This document shows positions 8,043-21,157 of a DNA stretch of 64,000 bases, piece by piece. Under the pieces are notes generated by a model. It saw only the letters and a program-made list of their open reading frames with translations, was not told the DNA's origin and ran no database searches. How positions within the stretch are numbered: position 1 is the stretch's first letter; each line of letters starts with the position of its first letter. The translations under genes and the position numbers were made by a program. Source of the DNA: Sphingomonas_L flavalba_A (lineage in GTDB: Bacteria; Pseudomonadota; Alphaproteobacteria; Sphingomonadales; Sphingomonadaceae); the NCBI RefSeq assembly GCF_047553045.1, contig NZ_CP180208.1:2604001-2668000 (forward strand). Reading direction: 5' to 3'.

Positions 8043-8935
8043 GCCCCTCCCGTCGCCGCGAGGCGATCGAGCAGGTCCGACGCATTCTTCCAGTATCGGA
8101 GCGTCGGACCTGCCGTGTTCTGGTTCAGCATCGCTCGACGCAGCGACATCGTCCAAAGGATGACAGCGACGAGCAGCGTCTGACAGCTGATATTGCCGCA
8201 CTGGCCAAGGATTATGGCCGGTACGGCTATCGCCGCATCCATGCTCTGCTCGGCCATGCCGGCTGGCAGGTCAGCCTATCGGTTGTCGAGCGCATCTGGC
8301 GGCGGGAGGGTCTTAAAGTGCCGAAGCGGCAACCGAAGCGACGTCGGCTCTGGCTGGGCGACGGATCGTGCATCCGATTGCGCCCGCAGCATCGCGGACA
8401 TGTCTGGTCATACGACTTCGTCGAGGATCAGACGCGCAATGGGCGCAAGTTCCGGATGCTCAACATCATCGATGAGTATAGCAGGGAATGCCTGGCGATG
8501 GTGCCGCTGCGGCGGTTCCGGTCCAATGACGTCATCGACGTGCTGGCCGATCTGTTCATCGAACACGGGCCGCCCAAGCATATCAGGTCCGATAACGGCC
8601 CTGAGTTCGTCGCGCATGCGGTGCGTGAATGGTTGGGCCGGCTCGGGGTCACCACGCTCTACATCGAGCCGGGCAGCCCGTGGGAAAACGGCTACATCGA
8701 GAGCTTCAATGCACGCCTGCGCGATGAGCTGCTCAACGGCGAGATCTTCTACAGCCTTGAGGAGGTCCGCTGCGTCACCGGCTGGTGGCGCGATCATTAC
8801 AACCGACTGCGTCCGCACAGCAGCCTCGGCTATCGCCCGCCAGCGCCGGAAACCATCAAGATGCCAGCCTGGCCGCTCGGCTCCGCTGCGCTCCACCTCC
8901 CGCCCAGGCTGGCATCAGAAATGCGGATCAGCTAA
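8039..8935 (+). CDS. IS3-family transposase OrfB (DDE integrase), expressed by -1 frameshift
   Basis: The product (about 298 aa from the TTG at 8039, or fused to OrfA) begins LSPSRRREAIEQVRR and has an HTH_21-like part (YGRYGYRRIHALLGHAGW) and an rve integrase core. The DDE triad is intact: VWSYDFVED, HIRSDNGPEF and SPWENGYIESFNARL. It closes with the usual RPHSSLGYRPPAPE. The junction DFLSP in the -1 frame directly follows the U-run at 8036-8040. Nothing indicates decay, so the element may still move. Confidence 0.93.
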   Translation: MSPSRRREAIEQVRRILPVSERRTCRVLVQHRSTQRHRPKDDSDEQRLTADIAALAKDYGRYGYRRIHALLGHAGWQVSLSVVERIWRREGLKVPKRQPKRRRLWLGDGSCIRLRPQHRGHVWSYDFVEDQTRNGRKFRMLNIIDEYSRECLAMVPLRRFRSNDVIDVLADLFIEHGPPKHIRSDNGPEFVAHAVREWLGRLGVTTLYIEPGSPWENGYIESFNARLRDELLNGEIFYSLEEVRCVTGWWRDHYNRLRPHSSLGYRPPAPETIKMPAWPLGSAALHLPPRLASEMRIS

Positions 8936-8969
8936 TCATGAAACCGGACCAGTCATCGCGGGCAGTCCA

Positions 8970-9028
8970 GTTTAAAACTCGCTAAAGGCTGATTTCGTTC
9001 GCGGGGTCGCATATCATGCGACACATTT
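8970..9028. repeat. 59-bp direct repeat, right copy
   Basis: Identical to 7629-7687 with the same orientation; begins immediately after the right inverted repeat of the IS and ends 29 bases before the rRNA operon terminator. Confidence 0.97.
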
Positions 9029-9056
9029 GGCACACTCGCGCCCATCGGAACGCCAA

Positions 9057-9088
9057 TAAAAAAGCCCCTCCCGAAACGGGATGGGGCG
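9057..9088 (-). terminator. rRNA operon terminator
   Basis: On the minus strand GCCCCATCCCG pairs with CGGGAGGGGC around a TTT loop and is followed by six T (9058-9063). This is a textbook rho-independent terminator 20 bases beyond the CCA end of tRNA-fMet. Confidence 0.9.
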
Positions 9089-9107
9089 GATCACACGAAA
9101 ATCGCGG

Positions 9108-9184
<77 letters not shown>

Positions 9185-9265
9185 CCAGCCATCGCCCTCA
9201 GTTAAAAGGGCGAACATGTGAATGGGTTCCTTGAACGTGCACCACGCCGGCGCGCCGGCTGCAAA

Positions 9266-9380
9266 GCCTGGCGACGACCTACTCTTCCATCGCTTAAGCG
9301 ATAGTACCATCGGCGCTGTCAGGTTTCACGGCCGAGTTCGGGATGGGATCGGGTGGGTCACTGACGCTATGGCCACCAAG
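9266..9380 (-). rRNA. rrf: 5S ribosomal RNA
   Basis: Minus-strand sequence begins TTGGTGGCCATAGCG and ends GGTCGTCGCCAGGC, with the conserved GGGATGGGATCGGGTG-type helix region inside (read on the plus strand around 9340). Length about 115 nt. It lies 118 bases after the 23S gene. Confidence 0.96.
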
Positions 9381-9497
9381 CTATGGAGCCGGCGCGCTGA
9401 TGCGGTGTACGTTCATAAAATCGATGTATCGGGCTGCGACCTGATTATCCCGCCACTGACGACGGCACCCAGTGCTGTCGTTGATGGTGGAACTCTC

Positions 9498-12293
<2,796 letters not shown>

Positions 12294-12461
12294 CACCACC
12301 AACGACAACGCTGGGCTTTCCTCGAAAGGATCACCACTCGGCACGCGTTGCCGCGGTTAATGCGGATAATTAAATCTCAGCCAGATATATTTAGTGCCGA
12401 CATCGATTTTTCCCGAAAGAAAAACCCATGCCGCCACGGCATCGATTTTAAGAACCCATTC

Positions 12462-12475
12462 ACAATGTCAAAGAG
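12462..12475 (-). promoter_or_regulatory. boxA-like antitermination site in the 16S-23S spacer
   Basis: Minus-strand CTCTTTGACATTGT resembles the rrn boxA (GCTCTTTAACAA in E. coli) and is the same 14-mer as the one in the 16S leader (14629-14643). It lies between tRNA-Ala and 23S, as expected for Nus-factor antitermination of the rRNA transcript. Confidence 0.7.
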
Positions 12476-12563
12476 GGGCCAAACGCCCCGCATCCGCCAC
12501 GCTAGACGCGACGAAATCCTGGTCTTCAATCCTGGAAACAAGCGAATTGCACACCACCATAAA

Positions 12564-12639
12564 TGGTGGAGCCTATCGGGATCGAACCGATGACCTCAAG
12601 CTTGCAAAGCTAGCGCTCTCCCAACTGAGCTAAGGCCCC
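12564..12639 (-). tRNA. tRNA-Ala (TGC)
   Basis: A 76-nt cloverleaf GGGGCCTTAGCTCAG...CCACCA has anticodon loop TTTGCAA and T-arm GGTTCGATCCC, with CCA encoded. It lies in the 16S-23S spacer. Confidence 0.97.
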
Positions 12640-12684
12640 GAAGGTGACCATCAGGTCACGCAAACAGAATGCTTTTTGCTGCGA

Positions 12685-12761
<77 letters not shown>

Positions 12762-12947
12762 CCAATGCCACAACCCAGCAGGCCAATAGGCCACGAGGGG
12801 CGTGAGCCAGCTCAGGCTTCCGCCTCCGCCAAGACAAGCGTCTGGGCGGGGCGATTTCCAGGATGAAGGGACATGAGGACGGCGGCAATATTCTTTGGAC
12901 AGGAGGAAGCTCTTTCCCGAAACAAGTTCAGGACGCTTTCCGCCGTA

Positions 12948-14443
<1,496 letters not shown>

Positions 14444-14628
14444 ATGTTCGAATCCGACGAGGTGGAATAACCCCGACAGACCCGCTCATTTCAAGGAGCC
14501 GTTCCTGCACAAATACATATTACTGTGGATATGTAATAGGACATTGGAACGGCTTGACTTTAACCGAGCACCCGGCACCTTGAATGCCGGACCCGGAGCC
14601 GCCGCCCACATGTCCCTTCATCAAACCG

Positions 14629-14643
14629 ACAATGTCAAAGAGC
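14629..14643 (-). promoter_or_regulatory. boxA-like antitermination site in the rRNA leader
   Basis: Minus-strand GCTCTTTGACATTGT sits about 190 nt upstream of the 16S 5' end and shares 14 bases with the spacer copy at 12462-12475. Position and sequence fit the rrn boxA that loads NusB/S10. Confidence 0.72.
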
Positions 14644-14750
14644 CGAAAACACGGACGCCTTGGCTTCCCCCGATTTACCGGGGTGACCCGACGTCCTAGT
14701 TTTTTGCGACCGCTGCGGGAACCGTGTGGTCCGTCGCTGCGGTGGAGCGG

Positions 14751-14779
14751 CGTATATGGGGGGCAGTCGGGACCGTCAA
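14751..14779 (-). promoter_or_regulatory. Candidate rRNA operon promoter
   Basis: On the minus strand TTGACG (14774-14779) and TATACG (14751-14756) are separated by 17 nt, a good sigma-70 layout, placing the start near 14744 and giving a leader of about 300 nt that includes boxA. The remaining 14444-14856 interval contains no gene. Confidence 0.6.
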
Positions 14780-14856
14780 CAGCCATTTTGCAGATTTGTG
14801 TCAGTTCGCTCGCAAACCCGCAGAATACCTTAAGTTTCTTTGCCTGTGAGGCGTGC

Positions 14857-15750
14857 ATGATGAACCGGCAGAGTTCGGGAATCGAGGGCGACAGCCTGGA
14901 GAATCGCGTTCGCAGCGCCGTCTTCTGGCGTTCGGGGAGCCAGATTCTCTCCCAGATCGTGATGTGGGTGGCGACGCTGATCGTGATTCGGCTGCTCGCG
15001 CCCTCCGACTACGGTCTGTTCGCTATGACTCATGGCTTCGCGTGAGTGCTGATCCAGATGCCCGAGCTGGATCAGCGGCGGGTGCGGCAGGTCTTTGGCA
15101 TGCTGATTCTGCTGAACGGTTCGTTGGCGCTGGCGCAGTTTGCGATCGCGCCGCTTGTCGCGGCCTAATTATCGCCAGCTAATGGTTGGCGACCTGCTGC
15201 GTGGGCAGGCGCTGCTGTATCTGCTGCCGCCGTTCATCGTGCTACCGCATTGCTCGCCACTCGGGCGATCGGGCTGACGCTGGCCGCCGGGCCGCTCGTC
15301 CTTCTCAGTTTCCGATTTACGGGAGCCGGCCCGATCTTTTGATTCGGCGGGACATTGTTGCTCGGGCAGTTGTTCTGGATCGTCCAGACGCAGGCGGACG
15401 CGCCGATCGCCGGGCGCCTGCTCGATCCACCTTGGACTGGCAGCGACCGCACCCAGCCTGGTCGAATGCCGTTCGTCACAATAGTCGTTGGCGCTGCCAT
15501 TCGTCACGCTACAGATGCAACCAACGGACTGGGGCGCCCGGCGATCGCCATGCGGTGCGCGGCGGCGGGCCGGTCAGGCTGCCTGCCTGCTTTGTTATCG
15601 GTATCCGATGGGGGGGCATGGGGCCTGGCCTGCGCCTGTCAGGCTGACGCTGCTCGTCGTCGTCGGCGCCATTGTCTATGGCGGACTGCTTCTCGTGTTC
15701 GCGACCCGATACTGGTGGACACGGTACGAACGATGCGGCGGCAGCGATAG
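14857..15750 (+). pseudogene. Decayed polysaccharide flippase (PST/Wzx family)
   Basis: The first 62 codons are intact and include VRSAVFWRSGSQILSQIVMW and RLLAPSDYGLFAMT, the family's N-terminal helix. An in-frame TGA at 15043 and a TAA near 15167 follow; between them VRQVFGMLILLNGSLALAQF continues the family pattern. After that, matching fragments occur in different frames (MVGDLLRGQALLYLLPPFIVLP at about 15182-15250; LLGQLFWIVQTQADAPIAGRLLD at about 15355-15425; a final hydrophobic helix near 15655-15720). Several deletions and frameshifts make it non-functional. Flippases of this family move lipid-linked oligosaccharide across the inner membrane. Confidence 0.82.
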
Positions 15751-15753
15751 CCG

Positions 15754-16182
15754 TCAGACGCTCTGGATATAGTCCCGCAGCGCGCTGGCTTCGCGCTCGA
15801 TCCGGTCGATACGAAATTTGACCAGATCCCCGATCGACACGAAGCCGACCATGGCGCCGTCGGCGAGGACAGGCAGGTGACGGATGCGCCGCCGCGTCAT
15901 CAACCCCAACGCGCTGAGCGCATCCTCATCCGCCGCGACGGTCACCGGCGGCGCGGTCATCAACTCGCTGACCGGCCGGTCGAGCGCGGCCGCGCCAAGC
16001 TTCGCGACAGCGTGGATCACATCGCGTTCCGAGAAGATACCGACCACTGTGTCGCCGTCGATCACCGGCAGCGCGCCGATGCGGCGCTCCGCCAGCAGGG
16101 CGATGGCGGCGCCGACGGTGGTATCAGGTTCTGCACTGACCACCGCGCCGTCACGCCCGGCGAGAATTACCGAAATGGTCAT
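15754..16182 (-). CDS. CBS domain protein
   Basis: The 142-aa protein is a tandem CBS (Bateman) module: CBS1 about residues 6-60 (RRIGALPVIDGDTVVGIFSERDVI in shortened form), CBS2 about 72-130 (IRHLPVLADGAMVGFVSIGDLVKF). Such stand-alone modules bind adenine nucleotides and tune partner proteins; a partner is not apparent from context. Translation likely starts at ATG 16182 with GGAGAA upstream. The stop overlaps the last bases of the flippase remnant on the other strand. Confidence 0.93.
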   Translation of the reverse strand: MTISVILAGRDGAVVSAEPDTTVGAAIALLAERRIGALPVIDGDTVVGIFSERDVIHAVAKLGAAALDRPVSELMTAPPVTVAADEDALSALGLMTRRRIRHLPVLADGAMVGFVSIGDLVKFRIDRIEREASALRDYIQSV

Positions 16183-16254
16183 GGCGGGTTCTCCTTTTCG
16201 GCCTTATGGACGACTGACGCGATGTTCCCACGTTCGACGCGCAAAGGAAAGCCG

Positions 16255-16545
16255 ATGAAAAACCAGCAGGGTGTGCCGCCCGATTCCGGCTACGCCACCG
16301 ATCCGTGGCGACGCTATCGCCGGCTGATGGTCTGGATGGTACTGGTCGCGCTGATCGCGTCGGTCGCGTCTCTCCTTGGTCTGAACTGGGCAAAGGGTCC
16401 TCTACCGATCCATATGGTGATCGGCACACTGCTCGGCGTGTTCGGGTCCGTGGTTCTGGCGGCGGCGTTGATGGGGCTGGTGTTCCTCAGTTCCGGCTCC
16501 GGCCATGATGAATACATCAACGAACAGCTGCACCACGACGAATGA
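16255..16545 (+). CDS. Two-helix membrane protein, unknown
   Basis: The 96-aa product has a polar N-terminus, helix 1 about residues 26-46 (LMVWMVLVALIASVASLLG), a short loop, helix 2 about 55-79 (MVIGTLLGVFGSVVLAAALMGLVFL in shortened form) and an acidic/His tail (HDEYINEQLHHDE). ATG 16255 follows AAAGGAAA. The stop overlaps the start of the next gene as ATGA (16542-16545), so the two are translationally coupled. I recognise no named family. Confidence 0.75.
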   Translation: MKNQQGVPPDSGYATDPWRRYRRLMVWMVLVALIASVASLLGLNWAKGPLPIHMVIGTLLGVFGSVVLAAALMGLVFLSSGSGHDEYINEQLHHDE

Positions 16546-16913
16546 GCGAGCGCCGCGAGCCGGTATTGCGGGTCGTCCCCCGGCCCGGCGACATCAACGC
16601 CAACGGCCATATTTTCGGCGGCTGGGTATTGTCGCAGATGGACATGGCCGCCGGGATCGTCGCCGGCAGGGTAGCCCAGGGCGCGACCGCCACGGTTGCG
16701 GTCGAAGCGATGAAGTTCATTGCGCCGATCCTGCTGCGTGATGTGATTTCGGTTTATGCGTGGGTGGAGCGCCGTGGCCGCACGTCGGTCGCCATCCGCA
16801 TCGAGGTGATCGCCGATCGCAACGGCGGTGAGCAGGTGAAGGTGACGGAAGGGGTGTTCACCTTCGTCGCGCTTGATACAGAGCACCGCCCACGCCCGCT
16901 GCCGCCGGTATAA
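16542..16913 (+). CDS. Acyl-CoA thioesterase, YciA/hotdog family
   Basis: The 123-aa protein matches acyl-CoA hydrolases of the YciA/BACH type: GDINANGHIFGGWVLSQMD (residues about 17-35) carries the catalytic-loop pattern with Asn and Gly-Gly, and VAVEAMKFIAPILLRDVI follows. It hydrolyses acyl-CoA thioesters in the cytoplasm as a hotdog-fold oligomer. It is coupled by overlap to the small membrane protein before it. A strong hairpin follows the stop. Confidence 0.92.
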   Translation: MSERREPVLRVVPRPGDINANGHIFGGWVLSQMDMAAGIVAGRVAQGATATVAVEAMKFIAPILLRDVISVYAWVERRGRTSVAIRIEVIADRNGGEQVKVTEGVFTFVALDTEHRPRPLPPV

Positions 16914-16927
16914 CGCACGATACAGAA

Positions 16928-16980
16928 CGGGGCCGCCCACCGCGTTCTCCGCGGCGGGCAGCCCCGCATCTTTCATTTTT
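16928..16980 (+). terminator. Terminator between convergent genes
   Basis: GGGGCCGCCCACCGCG pairs imperfectly with CCGCGGCGGGCAGCCCC around TTCT, followed on the plus strand by ATCTTTCATTTTT. It lies between the thioesterase and the convergent DUF4167 gene. Confidence 0.75.
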
Positions 16981-16987
16981 ACGGCAA

Positions 16988-17722
16988 TCAGGCGCTGGCC
17001 GCGTCGGTTTCCACCTTGCGCGGGCGACCGCGACGACGCGGCGGCGGTGGCGTTTCCGCTTCCACTTCGACTTCCGCCCCGGCATCGGCCACCGGCTCCG
17101 CCGCCTTCAGCACGGACGGCGGCAGAATCGTTGCATCGAACGCCTCGGCCGGCTCCGCTTCCGCCGGGCGGGTCCGGCGCGGGCGGCCGCGGCGCGGCGC
17201 GGCGGCTTCCTCTTCGGCCGGGTGGCCGTTCAGCGCCTGCGCAGGCGTTTCCCGATCCTTCTCGCGACGCGCCTCGCGCGCGCGCGGCTCATCACGTGCC
17301 TGCGGCTGATCGCGCTCCTCCGCCGCGTCGGCACCCTGCCCGTCACGGGGCGCGCGATCCTCGGCCGGCTGGCGGCGCGGTTCCTGCGCGACGCGATCGG
17401 TTTCGCGCTCGTCGCCGTCATCATCGCCAAGATCGATATCATCGCGGCTGCGGCGCTGTTGATTCTGTTCCTCGAACCGCGCCCGGCTTTCGCTCAGCAC
17501 GCGGAAATAATGGTCGGCGAACTGGTGATAATATTCTGTGTTGACCCGATCGCCCTGCATCTGCGCGTCGCGCGCCAGCATCTTGTATTTCTCAAGCAAC
17601 TGGGCGGCATTGCCGCGCGCACGATTATCGATGCGATTGCCCTGTTCGGGACGCCCGGGGTTGTTCGGCGTACGCTGTCCACCACGACCGCGACGGCGGC
17701 CGGCCTGTCGATTGTTGATCAA
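16988..17722 (-). CDS. DUF4167 domain protein
   Basis: The 244-aa product starts with an Arg/Asn/Gly-rich stretch (QAGRRRGRGGQRTPNNPGRP) and the DUF4167 domain at about 30-90 (NAAQLLEKYKMLARDAQMQG and DHYFRVLSESRARFEE). The rest is disordered, charged (R/E/D, then A/E/P) with repeats RRGRPRR near the end. DUF4167 proteins are alphaproteobacterial, typically encoded right after prfA-prmC as here; the basic repeats hint at RNA binding, which is inference. A gap of 261 bases separates it from prmC and may hold its own promoter. Confidence 0.92.
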   Translation of the reverse strand: MINNRQAGRRRGRGGQRTPNNPGRPEQGNRIDNRARGNAAQLLEKYKMLARDAQMQGDRVNTEYYHQFADHYFRVLSESRARFEEQNQQRRSRDDIDLGDDDGDERETDRVAQEPRRQPAEDRAPRDGQGADAAEERDQPQARDEPRAREARREKDRETPAQALNGHPAEEEAAAPRRGRPRRTRPAEAEPAEAFDATILPPSVLKAAEPVADAGAEVEVEAETPPPPRRRGRPRKVETDAASA

Positions 17723-17983
17723 CTTGTCCGTTTCCTCGTTCTGTGCCCAGTCGTGTCAGTGCGATCCGATCATTCCCGGATAAGCCTCGTTCGAGCGAAG
17801 CGGTACACGCCGCATGCGCGACCGCCGCCATCCGCAACTGCGGCCGGCACCGGCCGCATCATGTTCAACGGAGTGGGATCGCGTGGGTCCGGCGCACAGG
17901 CGCCGCAATCCGCTACGTTCCCCTCGACCGCACTTAGTGAGTCGGTGCGTCATTTCCAAGCGGAAATATACGACAAGTCTGTG

Positions 17984-18799
17984 TCATGCCGGGTAAAGGA
18001 CCAGGCAACGGTCCCGCCCGGCAAGATCGCGGTGGCAGGTCGCGGGCAGGCCGGCGGCGGCCGCGAGCGCCGCAACCGCGCCAGCCTGCGTCGCGCCGAT
18101 CTCTACCGCAGCGATACCGCCGGCAGCGATCAGCCGCACCAGTTGCGGCATCAGCACACGGTATGCATCCAGCCCGTCGGGACCGGCAAACAGCGCCGTC
18201 GCCGGTTCGTACAGGCTAACGTCGGGCGACAGCGCCGCATCCGCTTCGACATAAGGCGGGTTGCACAGCACCAGATCGAAACGCCGGTCGATTGCCGCCG
18301 CCCAGTCCCCCGCGACGAATTCGGCGCGATCGGCCAGGCCCAGCCGCGCGGCGTTGCCGCGGGCGACGGCAAGCGCGGCGTCGGAACGGTCGACGCCCAG
18401 CCCGCGCGCGGCTGGCCACTGGTCGAGCGCGGCGAGCAGCAGCGCTCCGGAACCGGTGCCTAGATCCAGCACAGACGCCGGACCGGATTCACCGAAATGG
18501 GCGAGCGCGGCGGCAAGCAACGTCTCGCTGTCCGGGCGCGGCACCAGCACGCCGGGGCCGACCGCCAGCTCGATCGTCCAGAAAGCGCGGGTGCCGGTGA
18601 TATAGGCGACCGGTTCATGGGCAAGCCGGCGCGCGACAAGGCCGGCGAAGCCCGGCGGCGGCGCATCGGCCCCGGCAAGCAGCAGCCGTTCCCGGCTGAT
18701 GCCAAGGGCGTGGGCAAGCAGCAGTTCGGCGTCGAGGCGCGGTGTGTCGGACACGGCGGCGAGCCGCCGGGCGGCGTCGCGCAGCGCCGTGTCAGCCAT
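17984..18799 (-). CDS. prmC: Release factor glutamine methyltransferase PrmC
   Basis: The 271-aa SAM-dependent enzyme has an N-terminal helical domain (DAELLLAHALGI), the SAM-binding VLDLGTGSGALLLAAL at about 110-125 and the catalytic NPPY motif (LVLCNPPYVEAD). PrmC methylates the Gln of the GGQ loop of release factors. Its start overlaps the prfA stop by 8 bases, so enzyme and substrate are co-translated, the usual arrangement. Confidence 0.97.
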   Translation of the reverse strand: MADTALRDAARRLAAVSDTPRLDAELLLAHALGISRERLLLAGADAPPPGFAGLVARRLAHEPVAYITGTRAFWTIELAVGPGVLVPRPDSETLLAAALAHFGESGPASVLDLGTGSGALLLAALDQWPAARGLGVDRSDAALAVARGNAARLGLADRAEFVAGDWAAAIDRRFDLVLCNPPYVEADAALSPDVSLYEPATALFAGPDGLDAYRVLMPQLVRLIAAGGIAAVEIGATQAGAVAALAAAAGLPATCHRDLAGRDRCLVLYPA

Positions 18800-19865
18800 C
18801 CAGATTGGCGAGCCGCGCCGCCTCGTCCTCGGCGATCAGCGCGCCGATCAGCTCGTCCAGCTGCCCTTCCAATATCTCCGGCAGGCGGTGGAGGGTCAGG
18901 TTGATCCGGTGGTCGGTCACCCGCCCCTGCGGGAAATTATAGGTGCGGATGCGTTCCGACCGGTCGCCGGAGCCGACCATCGCCTTGCGGGTGCCGGAAC
19001 GCTCCGCCGCCAGCCGTTCGCGTTCCGCCTCGTAAAGCCGGGTGCGCAGCACCTTCAGCGCCTTCGCCTTGTTCTTGTGCTGGCTCTTCTCGTCCTGCTG
19101 GATGACGACAAGGCCGGTCGGCAGGTGGGTGATCCGCACCGCGCTGTCTGTGGTGTTGACCGACTGGCCGCCCGGTCCGGACGAGCGATAGACGTCGATG
19201 CGCAGATCCTTGTCGTCGATCTGGACGTCGACATCCTCCGCTTCCGGCAGCACCGCCACCGTCGCGGCGGAGGTGTGGATGCGCCCGCCGCTCTCCGTCG
19301 CCGGAACGCGCTGGACACGGTGGACGCCGCTTTCGAACTTCAACCGCGCGAACACGCCGCTGCCAGAAACGCTGGCGACCACTTCCTTATAGCCGCCGAT
19401 GTCGGCCGGGCTGGCGGAGATCATCTCGACCCGCCAACCGCGCTCTTCGGCGTAGCGCGTGTACATGCGGAACAGGTCGCCGGCGAACAGCGCCGCCTCG
19501 TCGCCGCCGGTGCCAGCGCGGATTTCCAACATCGCGGCGCGCTCGTCGGCGGCGTCGCGCGGCAGCAGCTTCAGCGCCAGCGCGCGTTCCGCCTCCGGCA
19601 GGCGCGCCTTGATGACGTCGACTTCCTCGGCCGCCATCTCGCGGATCGCGGGATCGTCGTCGCCCGCCATACCGGCCAGCACGTCCAGCTCGGCGCGCAG
19701 GCGCCTGACCTCGCCCGCCACTTCGGCGACCGGGCCAAGCTCCGCATATTCCTTCGACAGCGCGACAAAGCGGTCGGGCGACAGGTCGCCGGCGGCCATC
19801 TGCGCCTGCAACTCGTTGCGCCGCGCCTCGATGGCGGCGATGCGCTCGTCGGAAATGCCGGTCAT
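18792..19865 (-). CDS. prfA: Peptide chain release factor 1
   Basis: The 357-aa protein is the normal RF1 length. It includes the GGQ catalytic loop (RSSGPGGQSVNTTDSAVRIT) and downstream QDEKSQHKNKAKALKVLR typical of class-I factors, recognises UAA/UAG and releases the peptide. ATG at 19865 overlaps the hisS stop (ATGA), which fixes the start; a longer open frame upstream is a shadow of hisS. The gene sits in hisS-prfA-prmC. Confidence 0.97.
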   Translation of the reverse strand: MTGISDERIAAIEARRNELQAQMAAGDLSPDRFVALSKEYAELGPVAEVAGEVRRLRAELDVLAGMAGDDDPAIREMAAEEVDVIKARLPEAERALALKLLPRDAADERAAMLEIRAGTGGDEAALFAGDLFRMYTRYAEERGWRVEMISASPADIGGYKEVVASVSGSGVFARLKFESGVHRVQRVPATESGGRIHTSAATVAVLPEAEDVDVQIDDKDLRIDVYRSSGPGGQSVNTTDSAVRITHLPTGLVVIQQDEKSQHKNKAKALKVLRTRLYEAERERLAAERSGTRKAMVGSGDRSERIRTYNFPQGRVTDHRINLTLHRLPEILEGQLDELIGALIAEDEAARLANLDG

Positions 19866-21112
19866 GCCCCGCGCACCGCCTCGACCAGCCCGGCGATCGG
19901 CACCGCGCGCTGCACGCCGGTGGCGAGCGTCTTGACCGCGACCTCGCCGCGCGCCAGTTCGTCCTCGCCCAGGATAACGGCGAAGCGGGCACCGGCGGCG
20001 GCCGCTCTCGCCATCCGCCGCTTCATATTGCCGCGCCACGCCATGTCGCTGGCGATGCCGGCCCGGCGCAGATCGGCGATGATGCCGGTCGCCGCCGCCT
20101 CCGCCGCCGCGCCGAGCGGGACGACGGCGACGTCGAGCACCGGCTCCGCCGGCGCATCGATCAGCATCGCCAGCCGCTCGATCCCCGCCGCCCAGCCGAC
20201 CGCCGGGGTGTGCGGGCCGCCAAGCCCCTCGATCAACCCGTCATAACGGCCGCCGCCGAGCACGGTGCCCTGCGCGCCCAGTCGGTCGGTGACGAATTCG
20301 AACGCGGTGTGGCGATAATAGTCGAGACCGCGCACCAGTGCGCCGTTGCGGACATAGGCGACGCCCGCCGCCTGCAGCCCGGCCTGCACCGCGTCGAAGA
20401 ACGCGCCAGCCTCCGCCGTCAGATAGGCATCGATCACCGGCGCCGCGTCGGCGACCGGGCGGTCGCGCGGGTCCTTGGAATCGAGGATACGCAGCGGGTT
20501 CCGCGCCAGCCGGTCGACGCTGTCTTCCGACAGCGCGTCGCGATGCGCCTCGAAATGGGCGACAAGCGCGGCGCGCCATGCCGTCCGCGTCTCCGCATCG
20601 CCGAGCGTATTGAGCTGCAACGTCACGCCGTCGGCGACGCCCAGTTCGCGCAGCAGCTGATCGGCCATGACCAGCAGCTCGACATCGGCGGCCGGTTCGG
20701 CGGCGCCGACCACTTCGGCGTCAAGCTGGTGAAACTGGCGGAAGCGGCCCTTTTGCGGGCGCTCGTAGCGAAACAGCGGGCCGTGGGCAGCCAGCTTCAG
20801 CGGCGCAAACTGCTGCCAGCCGTTGGTCAGGTAGGCGCGGGCGATGCCGGCGGTAAATTCCGGCCGCAGCGTCAGGGAATCACCGCCGCGGTCGGCGAAG
20901 CTGTACATCTCCTTCGACACGACGTCGGTCGCCTCGCCCAGCGAACGGGCAAACACCGCCGTCGCCTCGAACACCGGCACTTCGACCCGCTGGAACGCAT
21001 AGAGCCGGCGAACCCGGTCAAACGTGTCGACGACATGCGCGAAGCGGCGCTCGGCATCGCCGAGCATGTCCTGGGTGCCGCGAACGGCCTGCGGGGTCTG
21101 GATCTGGGTCAT
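19862..21112 (-). CDS. hisS: Histidyl-tRNA synthetase
   Basis: The 416-aa class-II synthetase begins QAVRGTQDMLGDAERRF, has motif 2 GPLFRYERPQKGRFRQFHQ, histidine-specific LVRGLDYYRHTAFEFV (histidine A block), motif 3 region AVGWAAGIERLAML and a C-terminal anticodon-binding domain (from about 320). It charges tRNA-His. Start at ATG 21112 is chosen because the conserved N-terminus begins there; the 58 extra in-frame residues upstream have no protein character. First gene of the hisS-prfA-prmC unit, divergent from the DUF1345 gene 45 bases away. Confidence 0.97.
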   Translation of the reverse strand: MTQIQTPQAVRGTQDMLGDAERRFAHVVDTFDRVRRLYAFQRVEVPVFEATAVFARSLGEATDVVSKEMYSFADRGGDSLTLRPEFTAGIARAYLTNGWQQFAPLKLAAHGPLFRYERPQKGRFRQFHQLDAEVVGAAEPAADVELLVMADQLLRELGVADGVTLQLNTLGDAETRTAWRAALVAHFEAHRDALSEDSVDRLARNPLRILDSKDPRDRPVADAAPVIDAYLTAEAGAFFDAVQAGLQAAGVAYVRNGALVRGLDYYRHTAFEFVTDRLGAQGTVLGGGRYDGLIEGLGGPHTPAVGWAAGIERLAMLIDAPAEPVLDVAVVPLGAAAEAAATGIIADLRRAGIASDMAWRGNMKRRMARAAAAGARFAVILGEDELARGEVAVKTLATGVQRAVPIAGLVEAVRGA

Positions 21113-21157
21113 GGAAGACGCGCTCTCTATGCGAGATGCCGGCGAATCGCTAGACCG

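Larger units (their letters stand above)
7695..8969 (+). mobile_element. IS3-family insertion sequence
   Basis: The element holds an intact orfA/orfB transposase. Imperfect terminal inverted repeats are visible: the left end TGGTGTGCC...TTGGTCCAATT and the reverse complement of the right end TGGACTGCC...CTGGTCCGGTT. On this reading the element is 1275 bp. An alternative outer boundary uses TGTGCC at 7698 and GGCACA at 9029-9034. The left and right flanks show no 3-5-bp target duplication, but a perfect 59-bp direct repeat lies 7 bases left of it and directly against its right end. It sits just downstream of the rRNA operon terminator. Confidence 0.85.

Noticed and set aside
7629..9028. The repeated 59-mer as a CRISPR or attachment site
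   Set aside because: Only two copies exist, the distance equals an IS, and there is no integrase or spacer pattern.
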